From the NCBI GenBank assembly GCA_014654115.1, contig JACWDO010000001.1:62001-126000 (forward strand): 64,000 bases of DNA, written 5' to 3'. The notes beneath the pieces are model-generated. The model worked only from the letters and a program-made list of their open reading frames with translations, was not told where the DNA came from and searched no databases. Source of the DNA: Pelagibacterales bacterium SAG-MED17 (lineage in GTDB: Bacteria > Pseudomonadota > Alphaproteobacteria > Pelagibacterales > Pelagibacteraceae). A program made the translations under genes and the position numbers. Shown here piece by piece: positions 30,618 to 39,397 of this stretch (within the stretch, counting starts at the first letter, position 1; every line of letters begins with the position of its first letter).

Positions 30618-32108
30618 ATGGATGAACAGATGAAAGTAGACAATCTGATAATAGGAGGTGGGCCAGCTGGATTGACTGCCGCTTATCTTTTATTAAAAGA
30701 AAAATCACTTGGAGGGGTAGAAATAATTGAAAGTAATGAAGAATATCTTGGGGGAATCTCGAGAACAGAAAAAAAAAATGAATTTAGATTTGATATAGGT
30801 GGGCATAGATTCTTTAGTAAATCATCCAAAATAAATGACCTTTGGGACGAAATTCTCCCTAATGGATTTATTGAGAGAAAAAGAAAATCAAGAATACTGT
30901 TTAAACAAAAATTCTTTAATTATCCCATATCTGCCTCTGAGGCATTAATTAAATTAGGTTTTATTGAAAGTGTTTTGTGTGGACTATCATTTATTAAAGC
31001 AAAGATATTTCCAGTGAAGAAACCTAAATCTTTTCACGATTGGGTTGCAAATAACTTTGGAGAACGTCTATATTTAAATTTTTTTAAAACTTATACAGAA
31101 AAAGTTTGGGGTATGAGCTGTGATGAAATATCTGCAGATTGGGCGGCCCAAAGAATTAAAGGATTAGATTTACTTAAATTAGTTTTAGATTCGTTCAATT
31201 TTAAAAAAATGAACAAAACTGAAATAAAAACTTTGATCAAAACATTCAAGTATCCAAAATTTGGCCCAGGTATGATGTGGGAGTCGGCAGGTGAAAAAAT
31301 TAAAAGTATGAATGGTAAAATAAGTATGGGAATAAATGCCACTAGTTTTTATTACAATTCAGAGAAGAAAACTTGGGAAGTAAATTGCTTAAATAAAAAA
31401 AATAATCATCAATTAAAGTATACAGCAAAAAGAATTATCTGTTCAGCAGCTATGAGAGATGTGGTAGAAAATATTTATCCTCCACTCAAGACTAAAAATG
31501 AAGCAAAAAAACTTAGCTATAGAGATTTTATTACTGTTGCAGTTATGATGAAAAAAGAACCTGATTTTGATGATAATTGGATTTATATTCATGACAAAAA
31601 AATAAATGCTGGCAGAATGCAAAATTATACATCTTGGTCAAATTATATGGCTCCAGAAAAATGTGGCTGCATAGGTTTAGAATATTTCTGTAACAAAAAT
31701 GATCAATTTTGGAGACATTCCAATGAAGAATTAAAAAAAATTGCATTTGAGGACATAAAAAAACTTGGGATTTTTGATAATGATGACATTTTGGACGCCT
31801 TTGTAATAAGACAAGAAAAAGCTTACCCAGTATATGACAAAGATTATAAGGATGTTATATCTAAGTTGTCAAATGAAATTGAGGAAAGTTATAAAAACTT
31901 ATTTCTTGTAGGAAGGAATGGGATGCACAAATATAATAACCAAGATCATGCAATGATGTCATCTATCTTAACAGTCGAAAATATAAAATATAATACAAAG
32001 AAAAATAATATATGGAATATAAATGTTGATGCAGAATATTTAGAAGGTGAAACAAGTGACAAAAATAAAGCTATGGGCAGTGTAAGAGACACACCAAATC
32101 AATTATAA
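30618..32108 (+). CDS. FAD/NAD(P)-binding amine-oxidase-like protein (UDP-galactopyranose-mutase-like)
   Basis: 496 residues. FAD motif IIGGGPAGLTAAY at 11-23, then a second dinucleotide element GGISRTEKKNEFRFDIGGHRFF resembling protoporphyrinogen-oxidase/UGM-type flavoproteins. The C-terminus has LVGRNGMHKYNNQDHAMMS. Homologues with this form usually sit in surface-polysaccharide loci. It is followed (convergent, 1 bp) by a membrane glycan protein and galE, so a role on a nucleotide sugar or lipid-linked intermediate is inferred. I would not assign a specific substrate. Confidence 0.8.
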   Translation: MDEQMKVDNLIIGGGPAGLTAAYLLLKEKSLGGVEIIESNEEYLGGISRTEKKNEFRFDIGGHRFFSKSSKINDLWDEILPNGFIERKRKSRILFKQKFFNYPISASEALIKLGFIESVLCGLSFIKAKIFPVKKPKSFHDWVANNFGERLYLNFFKTYTEKVWGMSCDEISADWAAQRIKGLDLLKLVLDSFNFKKMNKTEIKTLIKTFKYPKFGPGMMWESAGEKIKSMNGKISMGINATSFYYNSEKKTWEVNCLNKKNNHQLKYTAKRIICSAAMRDVVENIYPPLKTKNEAKKLSYRDFITVAVMMKKEPDFDDNWIYIHDKKINAGRMQNYTSWSNYMAPEKCGCIGLEYFCNKNDQFWRHSNEELKKIAFEDIKKLGIFDNDDILDAFVIRQEKAYPVYDKDYKDVISKLSNEIEESYKNLFLVGRNGMHKYNNQDHAMMSSILTVENIKYNTKKNNIWNINVDAEYLEGETSDKNKAMGSVRDTPNQL

Positions 32109-32109
32109 T

Positions 32110-33471
32110 CTAATTTTTTAATATTTTTTTTAAAATAATAATCATAAACAAAATATTGATTACAAATCCTGTATAAAGGTATCTTTCCTGTTCTGTTCCA
32201 GCCCCTAGTGTGCAAATAGTCAAGAGATAAAAATAAGTCAAACCAATAACAAATAACGCTTTTCTTAATGAATTATTTTTTTTTGTAAAAAGCACAAATT
32301 TTAGTAAAATAAAATAAATAAACATACATATGATAAATATTATCAGTTGTTTTGTAAGTTTAATTTCTGAAATCTTATAACTTTGTTTAAAAGTACCATA
32401 ATATTTATTCCAATTTTTAGGTTCAGCTGACATAAAATCAAAACCAAATTTACCGTGGGATGCTAAAAATGTTTTAAATCTATCTGACACATAATAACTT
32501 GGATTATCGAAAATTTTAGATATGGCATGCGCTTGGCACTTTTTTCCAAGAATAAAATAAGCAACGTTGTTATGTTTTGAAGAATTACCAACAATAAGCT
32601 CATTAGAAATTTGTTTAATCTCATTTAAATAGATTTTTTCGTAATAAGGAAAATATTTCTCGATGTTGTTATAAGTAATAAACTCTTGATCATTATTAAT
32701 TTCTGAAGAAACGCAGTTATCTAACCAATCAGGAAAAATTGTTGAAAAATCCACTCCACTTTTTGAAGCGCTCGTAAAAACATCAAACACAACTTTATTT
32801 TTAATTGAAGGAATTAATGAAAAGGAGATAATAATAAATATTACAAAAATATTTTTAAAATATTCACGATCAAAAAATCTAAAAAGTACAAAGATTAATA
32901 AAATAAATGCTGGTTGAAAAAGTGCCCAAAAATAACTTAAAAGTAATAAATTCACATATGTGAATATTTCAAACTTTTTTTCATTTGATTTAAAAAATTT
33001 TATTATGAAATAGGACATTTGCGTAAACAAAAAAGTTATTACTTGATTATAATCGAACAAGTTTTCATAAAAAATAATTGTAGGATTGAGTAATAAAAAA
33101 GAGATTATTATTATTTCACCTTTTATGTTTAGATCAAATTCACGACAAATCAAAATTGTGTAATAAATCATAAAAAAAGTGAGTAGACTAAATAAGATAT
33201 TAAAAGTTAAATAAATAATTGTTAAGTTTCCTGAAAATATTTTAAATGATATTGCGTTTAATAAATTCCAACCTGGAGTTTGTGAATGTAAATAAATTAT
33301 TGAATTTAAAAAACTATTTTCTAAATTTGGATAATCTAATAATTTATATCCATAGTTAAGATCATTCATGTCAATACCCAAAATGAAGGACAAGAACAAT
33401 CTTGAAATCACAAAAATAAATATAATATAAATAAAATAACTACTAAAAATTAAATTTTTATTAATTATCAT
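32110..33471 (-). CDS. Polytopic membrane protein, probable glycosyltransferase
   Basis: 453 residues with about ten to eleven hydrophobic segments. After the first helix there is a periplasmic loop with MNDLNYGYKLLD and SQTPGWNLLNAI, resembling the acidic first loop of PMT/ArnT-like GT-C glycosyltransferases, though the classic DxD/E is not clear. I do not recognise a named family. Its 5' end overlaps galE by 4 bp, so it probably uses or transfers a galactose-type sugar or lipid-linked sugar in the envelope. Confidence 0.65.
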   Translation of the reverse strand: MIINKNLIFSSYFIYIIFIFVISRLFLSFILGIDMNDLNYGYKLLDYPNLENSFLNSIIYLHSQTPGWNLLNAISFKIFSGNLTIIYLTFNILFSLLTFFMIYYTILICREFDLNIKGEIIIISFLLLNPTIIFYENLFDYNQVITFLFTQMSYFIIKFFKSNEKKFEIFTYVNLLLLSYFWALFQPAFILLIFVLFRFFDREYFKNIFVIFIIISFSLIPSIKNKVVFDVFTSASKSGVDFSTIFPDWLDNCVSSEINNDQEFITYNNIEKYFPYYEKIYLNEIKQISNELIVGNSSKHNNVAYFILGKKCQAHAISKIFDNPSYYVSDRFKTFLASHGKFGFDFMSAEPKNWNKYYGTFKQSYKISEIKLTKQLIIFIICMFIYFILLKFVLFTKKNNSLRKALFVIGLTYFYLLTICTLGAGTEQERYLYTGFVINILFMIIILKKILKN

Positions 33472-34433
33472 AAACCATTTATTTTTTTATAATAATTTAT
33501 TGCTGTATCAAGTATTGAGTGAATATTGTTAGTTGGTTTAAATCTTAAAATTTTTTTTATTTTTGAAATATTTGAAACTAAGTAGTCGTTATCTCCTTTT
33601 CTTTTTTTTGTGATTTTATATCTTATATTTAATTTTTTTTTTAAAAGTTTGACTATTTCTAAGACAGAATAACCTTTGCCAAATCCTACATTAAATATTT
33701 GTGAAGAATTTTTTTTAATTAGATATTTTAATGACAAATAATGAGAATTTGCTAAATCTGAAACATGTATATAATCTCTTACCGCAGAGCCATCTTTAGT
33801 TTTATAATTGATCCCAAATACTTTAAGCGTTTTACCTTTGTAAGCCGCATCAATTGCAAGAGGTATTAAATGCGTTTCCTCTTTGTGTCTTTCTCCAATG
33901 TCTAGCATACTATCAGCACCAGCTGCATTAAAAAACCTTAAGAATATATATTTTAATTTTTTATTTTTTGAATAATCATTAATTAAACTCTCTACTGTTA
34001 ATTTTGTAAATCCATAAGGTGAGCTCGGCTTTAAAGCATCTTTTTCATAATTTTTTTTATTTTTACTTTGATAAACTGCAGCACTACTTGAGAATATAAT
34101 TTTATTCACATTATTTTTTTCCATTACTTTTAATAAAGTAATTGTATCTGAGATATTATTTTCATAAAAATTTATTGGGTTTTGAACTGATTTTTCAGAT
34201 TCTATTTTTGCCGCTAAGTGAATTACTGCTATTGGTTTATATTTTTTGAAAATTCTATTAAGTTTATTGTAATTTTTTAAATTTGTTTTTTCTAATGGTC
34301 CCCACTTCACAAAGGATTTGTAACCGTTAGTAAGATTATCGATAGTTACAGGATTTATATTTCTTTTTTTTAATATCTTGCAAACATGGGACCCAATATA
34401 CCCCGCCCCACCAGTAACTATGACATTAGTCAT
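33468..34433 (-). CDS. galE: UDP-glucose 4-epimerase
   Basis: 321 residues, extended SDR family. NAD motif GGAGYIG at 8-14, catalytic Ser/Tyr/Lys in SSSAAVY and SPYGFTKL, and FNAAGAD, all typical of GalE. It converts UDP-glucose and UDP-galactose. Slightly short for GalE (about 330-340). It overlaps the following membrane-protein gene by 4 bp and is divergent from the tmRNA gene. Confidence 0.93.
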   Translation of the reverse strand: MTNVIVTGGAGYIGSHVCKILKKRNINPVTIDNLTNGYKSFVKWGPLEKTNLKNYNKLNRIFKKYKPIAVIHLAAKIESEKSVQNPINFYENNISDTITLLKVMEKNNVNKIIFSSSAAVYQSKNKKNYEKDALKPSSPYGFTKLTVESLINDYSKNKKLKYIFLRFFNAAGADSMLDIGERHKEETHLIPLAIDAAYKGKTLKVFGINYKTKDGSAVRDYIHVSDLANSHYLSLKYLIKKNSSQIFNVGFGKGYSVLEIVKLLKKKLNIRYKITKKRKGDNDYLVSNISKIKKILRFKPTNNIHSILDTAINYYKKINGL

Positions 34434-34469
34434 TTTTTTTACCTTTATTAAATGAATTTAATTAATATA

Positions 34470-34740
34470 TTAACGTAGTTGGTTTTCCAACTATGACGAT
34501 AAACGAATTTCGTAATAACCATTACGGACGTGGGGGCAGTACCCACCACCTCCACCATTTTCAACTTATGGGGGTGAATTAGGATCGACGGGTGTCTAAA
34601 AGTTGTTCTTTCGTTCGGTATTGTTCCGCCGTGATGGGCTAATTTATAAATGCTAACGAAAGTTACGCACTTGCAGCTTAATTAGTTTACTAATTAAGTT
34701 ACGGGGTTTGGGGCACCTGGCAACAGAACGCCCCTTTTTA
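34470..34740 (+). ncRNA. ssrA: Transfer-messenger RNA, two-piece permuted form
   Basis: The order is acceptor piece, intervening segment, coding piece, as in Alphaproteobacteria. CACCTCC-A-CCA (34547-34557) pairs with GGGGGTG (34570-34576), the 7-bp acceptor stem. A T-stem GTGGG/CCCAC (34530-34534, 34542-34546) is present. The 12-nt stretch 34558-34569 would be removed. The GGATCGACGGG D-arm analogue follows. The tag frame at 34652-34681 reads ANESYALAA then TAA, with the stop inside a 9-bp hairpin (34677-34698). A GGGGC/GCCCC stem plus T-run near 34710-34738 ends the gene. It rescues stalled ribosomes. Outer ends are estimates. Confidence 0.93.
34710..34740 (+). terminator. Terminator-like hairpin at the tmRNA 3' end
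   Basis: GGGGC at about 34710-34714 pairs with GCCCC at about 34730-34734, followed by TTTTTATTTAT. It may form part of a pseudoknot in the mature coding piece as well as terminating transcription before the convergent tRNA-Leu. Confidence 0.6.
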
Positions 34741-34761
34741 TTTATAAATAATATTACTTAA

Positions 34762-34847
34762 TGGTGCGGCCAGAGAGAATCGAACTCTCATGAGCTAAGC
34801 TCACACGGCCCTCAACCGTGCCTGTCTACCAATTTCAGCATGGCCGC
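34762..34847 (-). tRNA. tRNA-Leu(GAG)
   Basis: 86 nt including an encoded CCA. Acceptor stem GCGGCCA/TGGCCGC, anticodon stem CACGG/CCGTG with loop TTGAGGG, anticodon GAG at 34811-34813, a long class II variable arm (GTGAGC...GCTCATG type), and a GTTCGATTC T-arm. It decodes CUC/CUU leucine codons. It is convergent with the tmRNA gene and divergent from nadA. Confidence 0.95.
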
Positions 34848-34905
34848 AAATCATGCGTCAGATTAAATGAATGACAATTCTATTTCAAGTTGATAAGTTT
34901 TTTTT

Positions 34906-35895
34906 ATGAATTTTACAGCAGAAGTAAAAAAAGCAACAGATCCTATCTATCAAAAAATTTCCAAAGTAATGCCTGAGATAGAATGGTCCATTCATGCACC
35001 TTACATTCATAGAATTAACCAATTAAAAAAAGAAAAGAATGCAATAGTTCTTGCTCATAATTACCAAACTCCTGAAATTTATCATGGCGTATCAGATGTT
35101 GCTGCCGACTCATTAGCTCTTGCAATAGAAGCAGCAAAAACTAAAGCAGATATAATTGTGATGGCTGGAGTTCATTTCATGGCTGAAACTTCGAAACTTA
35201 TGAGTCCAGAAAAAAAAGTTTTACTTCCAGATATGGATGCAGGTTGTTCATTATCGTCATCCGTAACTGGTAAAGACGTAAGACTGTTAAAAGAAAAGTA
35301 TCCAGGAGTGCCTGTAGTTTCATACGTAAATACTTCTGCAGATGTAAAAGCAGAGACAGATATTTGTTGTACATCAGCAAACGCAGTAAAAATTGTAGAG
35401 TCACTTGGAGTTAAAAAAGTTATTTTTTTACCAGATGATTACTTGGCAAAATATGTTGCTTCTCAAACTCATGTCGAAATTATTGCCTGGAAAGGAATTT
35501 GTATGGTTCATGACCAGTTTAATGAAAAAGAAATAAATGATATAAGAGAAAAAAACCCAGGAATAAAAATTATAGCTCATCCAGAATGTCCACCTGAGGT
35601 TATTAAGGCGAGTGATTTTGCTGGTTCTACTGGAGGTATGATCAATTATGTAAAAAATAATCAACCACAAAAAGTTATGATGGTCACAGAATGTTCAATG
35701 AGTGATAATATTCAGGTTGAAAACCCTAATGTTGAATTTATTAGACCCTGTAATCTTTGTCCTCATATGAAAAAAATTACATTACCTAAAATTTTGGATT
35801 GCTTAGAAAATGAAACTGGTGAAATAATAATGGACAAAAAAACTATAGAAAAAGCTAGAATTCCTGTCGAAAGAATGGCTGCTATAGGTAGATAA
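34906..35895 (+). CDS. nadA: Quinolinate synthase A
   Basis: 329 residues. NadA motifs are LAHNYQTPEI near residue 50, the DAGCSLSSSV segment (Cys114), HPECPP (Cys228) and PCNLCPHMKK (Cys282/Cys285), which together supply the three [4Fe-4S] ligands. It condenses iminoaspartate with DHAP to quinolinate in NAD synthesis. It is followed after 7 bp by nadC. nadB is not in the window, so the iminoaspartate source is not seen here. Confidence 0.95.
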   Translation: MNFTAEVKKATDPIYQKISKVMPEIEWSIHAPYIHRINQLKKEKNAIVLAHNYQTPEIYHGVSDVAADSLALAIEAAKTKADIIVMAGVHFMAETSKLMSPEKKVLLPDMDAGCSLSSSVTGKDVRLLKEKYPGVPVVSYVNTSADVKAETDICCTSANAVKIVESLGVKKVIFLPDDYLAKYVASQTHVEIIAWKGICMVHDQFNEKEINDIREKNPGIKIIAHPECPPEVIKASDFAGSTGGMINYVKNNQPQKVMMVTECSMSDNIQVENPNVEFIRPCNLCPHMKKITLPKILDCLENETGEIIMDKKTIEKARIPVERMAAIGR

Positions 35896-35902
35896 AATCC
35901 TA

Positions 35903-36739
35903 GTGTCAAAAATTCAATTAAGCAAAAACTTTATCAGATCAACTTGTAAACTTGCTCTTAATGAGGACCTGTTTCCTTCAGGAGATATTACAACTAATTT
36001 ATTAAACAATAATTCAATTTCGAAAGTAAAACTAATGAGCAATCAAAAGGGAATTGTGGGAGGATTAGAATTTGCAAAGCAAACTTATAATTTACTAGAT
36101 AAAAAAATAAAATTTCATATTAAAAAAAAAGAGGGCTCAAAAATAGAAAAAGGTTCAGTAATTGCTGTAATAGAGGGTAAAATTAAAAATATTTTAATTG
36201 GGGAAAGAGTTGCTCTTAATTTTCTCTCCCATATCTCAGGTATTGCAACCAAAACCAATAAATTTGTGAGAAAAGCAGGCAAGAAAACAAAAATTTGTTG
36301 CACGAGAAAAACAATTCCTAACTTAAGAGTTATTCAAAAATATGCAGTAAAATTAGGAGGTGGGACTAACCACAGATTTAATCTAAGTGATGAATTTTTA
36401 ATAAAGGATAATCATCTAGCCTCAACAAAGAAATTTGAAGAGATAGTGATAAAAGCAATTAAGGTTAAAAAAGGAAGAAAAATTACTGTCGAAGTAGATA
36501 CATTAAAACAATTTAAGAGAATTAATGGACTAAACTTTAATACAGTTTTATTTGATAATATGAGTTCAAAAAATCTAAGAGTGGCTATTAAACAAGCAAA
36601 AGGAAAATACGAGACTGAAGCATCTGGAGGAGTAACCTTAAAAACCATAAAAAATTTAGCTGAGACAAAAGTTGATAGAATATCAGTAGGTGAGTTGACA
36701 CATAGTGTTGAAGCTTTGGATTTAAAATTAGAGATTTAA
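35903..36739 (+). CDS. nadC: Nicotinate-nucleotide pyrophosphorylase (carboxylating)
   Basis: 278 residues with a GTG start at 35903. The QPRTase signature includes LNFLSHISGIAT, the TRKTIPNLRVIQKYAVKLGGGTNHR-like loop (written in part) and VEVDTL, LFDNMS and EASGGV. It converts quinolinate and PRPP to nicotinate mononucleotide. Operon with nadA. Its stop shares a TTAA tetranucleotide with the stop of convergent ppdK. Confidence 0.95.
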   Translation: MSKIQLSKNFIRSTCKLALNEDLFPSGDITTNLLNNNSISKVKLMSNQKGIVGGLEFAKQTYNLLDKKIKFHIKKKEGSKIEKGSVIAVIEGKIKNILIGERVALNFLSHISGIATKTNKFVRKAGKKTKICCTRKTIPNLRVIQKYAVKLGGGTNHRFNLSDEFLIKDNHLASTKKFEEIVIKAIKVKKGRKITVEVDTLKQFKRINGLNFNTVLFDNMSSKNLRVAIKQAKGKYETEASGGVTLKTIKNLAETKVDRISVGELTHSVEALDLKLEI

Positions 36740-39396
36740 TTTTTTTTTAGTTGAGCTTGAGCCGCTGCTAACCTTGCAACTGGTACTCTATAGGGTGAAC
36801 AAGAAACATAATCTAGTCCAGTATTTGCACAAAATTCTATACTCTTAGGATCTCCACCATGTTCTCCACAAATCCCAAGTTTAATTTTTTTATTTTGTTT
36901 TCTTCCTTTATCAGTTGCCATTTTTATTAAGTCTCCAACTCCATCATCAATTGATACAAAAGGATCAATATCAAAAATTTTGTTCTCAATATAATCGTTA
37001 AGAAATTTACCACTATCATCCCTACTAATTCCAAATGTCGTTTGAGTTAAATCATTAGTGCCAAAACTAAAAAATTCAGCATGTTTAGCAATATCTTTTG
37101 CCTTTAATGCTGCTCTTGGCAATTCAATCATTGTTCCAACTAAAAAATAAATTTTGATTTTGTTCTCATCTTGAACTTTTTTTGCAATTCTGATGACTAA
37201 ATCTTTTATGATTTTTATTTCTGCTTCTGTTGAAACTAAAGGAATCATAATTTCAGGCATTGTTGATTGTATTTTTTGTTTTTTACATTCCACTAAAGCT
37301 TCAAAAATTGCCTTACACTGCATCTCATAAATTTCGGGGAATGAAATTGCTAATCTACAACCTCTATGGCCTAGCATAGGATTTTGTTCATGAAGTTCTG
37401 AAATTCTTACTTCAAGTTCTTTTACAGGAATATTTAGTGAAACTGCAACATCGTTAATTTCATTATCGCTTTTTGGCAAAAATTCATGTAGAGGCGGGTC
37501 AAGCAACCTTACTGTTACTGGTAAACCTTTCATTATTTTAAATATTTCAATAAAATCCTTTCTTTGATGTGGCAATAGCTCTTTAAGTGCATTAGAACGA
37601 TCTTCTATTGTTTTTGATAATATCATTTTTCTTACTGATAAAATTCTTTCTTCGTCAAAAAACATATGTTCAGTTCTACACAAACCAATTCCCTCTGCAC
37701 CAAATTCTCTAGCCGTTTTACTATCCAAGGGTGTCTCCGAATTAGTTCTAATTTTTAATTTTCTAAAATGATCAGACCAACTCATAATTTTTGAGAAATC
37801 GCCTGATATTTCTGGTTTAACTGTTTTTACCTCTCCAATAATTATTCTACCTGTTGAGCCATCAATTGTAATTATTTCTCCCTCTTTAATTATTATATTG
37901 TTTGTTTTGAATAATTTATTTTCATAATCAATTTTTATTTCACTAGATCCAGAAACACATGGTCGCCCCATCCCTCTAGCAACAACTGCAGCATGACTTG
38001 TCATACCTCCTCTTGCAGTAAGTATTCCTTTTGCTGCATGCATACCATGTATATCCTCTGGTGATGTTTCTACACGAACTAATATTGTACTTTGCATCAT
38101 ACTATTTAGTCTTTCAGCCTCCTCGGAAGTGAAAACAACCTTTCCACTTGCAGCACCTGGTGATGCGGGTAAGCCTGACCCAATTATTTCTAAGTTTGCT
38201 TTCTCATCTAAAGTCGGATGTAATAAAGTGTCTAATGAACTTGGTTCTATTCGCAATATTGCATCTTTTTTAGTAATCAATTTTTCTTTGACCATATCTA
38301 CAGCTATTTTCACAGCGGACTTGGCTGTTCTTTTTCCAGAACGTGTTTGAAGCATCCAAAGTTTTTTATTTTCAACAGTAAACTCAACATCCTGCATATC
38401 TTTGTAATGTTTTTCTAATTTAGTTAAAATATTTTTTAATTGCTTGTATGTAGCTGGCATAACCTCTTCCATCGACTTAAGAGTTTCTTTTGACTCAACT
38501 CTTGCTTTTTTTGTAATATGTTGTGGTGTTCTAGTTCCAGCAACAACATCCTCTCCTTGTGCATTCAGCAAATATTCTCCATAAATATTTTTTGATCCAT
38601 CAGATGGATTTCTAGTAAACACTACGCCAGTCGCACAATCATTTCCCATATTTCCAAAAACCATTGATTGCACATTAACTGCTGTGCCCCAATTAGACGG
38701 TATTTGATTTAATCTTCTATAGACTTTTGCTCTGTAACTTTCCCAGGATAAAAAAACAGCGCTTATAGCGCCCACCAGTTGTTCTTTAACATTTTGAGGG
38801 AATTCTTTTTTTGTTTTTTCTTTTACAATGTTTTTAAAATCTTTTATTAAAGCTTCCCAGTCACTCTCATCTAATTCTGTATCTAGCAAAACTCCTTTTG
38901 TTAACTTATAGTTCTCAATAATATCTTCGAAGTGATAACCTTCGATACCCAATACAACATTAGAATACATTTGAATGAAACGCCTATAACTATCATTTGC
39001 AAATCTTGAATTTGAAGTTTTTTTCGCAAGTGCTGTTACTGTATTATCATTTAGGCCTAAATTTAAAATTGTATCCATCATGCCTGGCATAGAAACTCTA
39101 GCCCCAGATCTTACAGAAACTAGTAGAGGGTTTTTTAAATCTCCAAATTTTTTTCCTGAGTCTTTTTCAATAAATTTTAATTCTTTATTTATTTCATTAA
39201 GTATTTTTTTATTTAATTTTTTTTTATTCTTATAGAATAAATCACATACTTCTGTTGATATTGTAAAACCTGGAGGTACAGGAAGACCCATTCTTCCCAT
39301 CTCGGAGAGGTTTGCACCTTTACCTCCAAGAATATTTTTTGGGAGCTTAATTTTTTTTGTTTTATTTGATTTAAAATTAAATATGAATTTTTTCAT
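36736..39396 (-). CDS. ppdK: Pyruvate, phosphate dikinase
   Basis: 886 residues, normal length. N-terminal ATP-grasp domain (LGGKGANLSEM at about 24-34), central phosphohistidine domain with catalytic His468 in GGMTSHAAVVARG, and C-terminal PEP/pyruvate barrel with GICGEHGGDP. It interconverts pyruvate + ATP + Pi and PEP + AMP + PPi. In SAR11 it is thought to link pyruvate to PEP for gluconeogenesis. It follows glyS by 1 bp in an operon with glyQ and the S49 peptidase. Confidence 0.96.
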   Translation of the reverse strand: MKKFIFNFKSNKTKKIKLPKNILGGKGANLSEMGRMGLPVPPGFTISTEVCDLFYKNKKKLNKKILNEINKELKFIEKDSGKKFGDLKNPLLVSVRSGARVSMPGMMDTILNLGLNDNTVTALAKKTSNSRFANDSYRRFIQMYSNVVLGIEGYHFEDIIENYKLTKGVLLDTELDESDWEALIKDFKNIVKEKTKKEFPQNVKEQLVGAISAVFLSWESYRAKVYRRLNQIPSNWGTAVNVQSMVFGNMGNDCATGVVFTRNPSDGSKNIYGEYLLNAQGEDVVAGTRTPQHITKKARVESKETLKSMEEVMPATYKQLKNILTKLEKHYKDMQDVEFTVENKKLWMLQTRSGKRTAKSAVKIAVDMVKEKLITKKDAILRIEPSSLDTLLHPTLDEKANLEIIGSGLPASPGAASGKVVFTSEEAERLNSMMQSTILVRVETSPEDIHGMHAAKGILTARGGMTSHAAVVARGMGRPCVSGSSEIKIDYENKLFKTNNIIIKEGEIITIDGSTGRIIIGEVKTVKPEISGDFSKIMSWSDHFRKLKIRTNSETPLDSKTAREFGAEGIGLCRTEHMFFDEERILSVRKMILSKTIEDRSNALKELLPHQRKDFIEIFKIMKGLPVTVRLLDPPLHEFLPKSDNEINDVAVSLNIPVKELEVRISELHEQNPMLGHRGCRLAISFPEIYEMQCKAIFEALVECKKQKIQSTMPEIMIPLVSTEAEIKIIKDLVIRIAKKVQDENKIKIYFLVGTMIELPRAALKAKDIAKHAEFFSFGTNDLTQTTFGISRDDSGKFLNDYIENKIFDIDPFVSIDDGVGDLIKMATDKGRKQNKKIKLGICGEHGGDPKSIEFCANTGLDYVSCSPYRVPVARLAAAQAQLKKN

Positions 39397-39397
39397 A

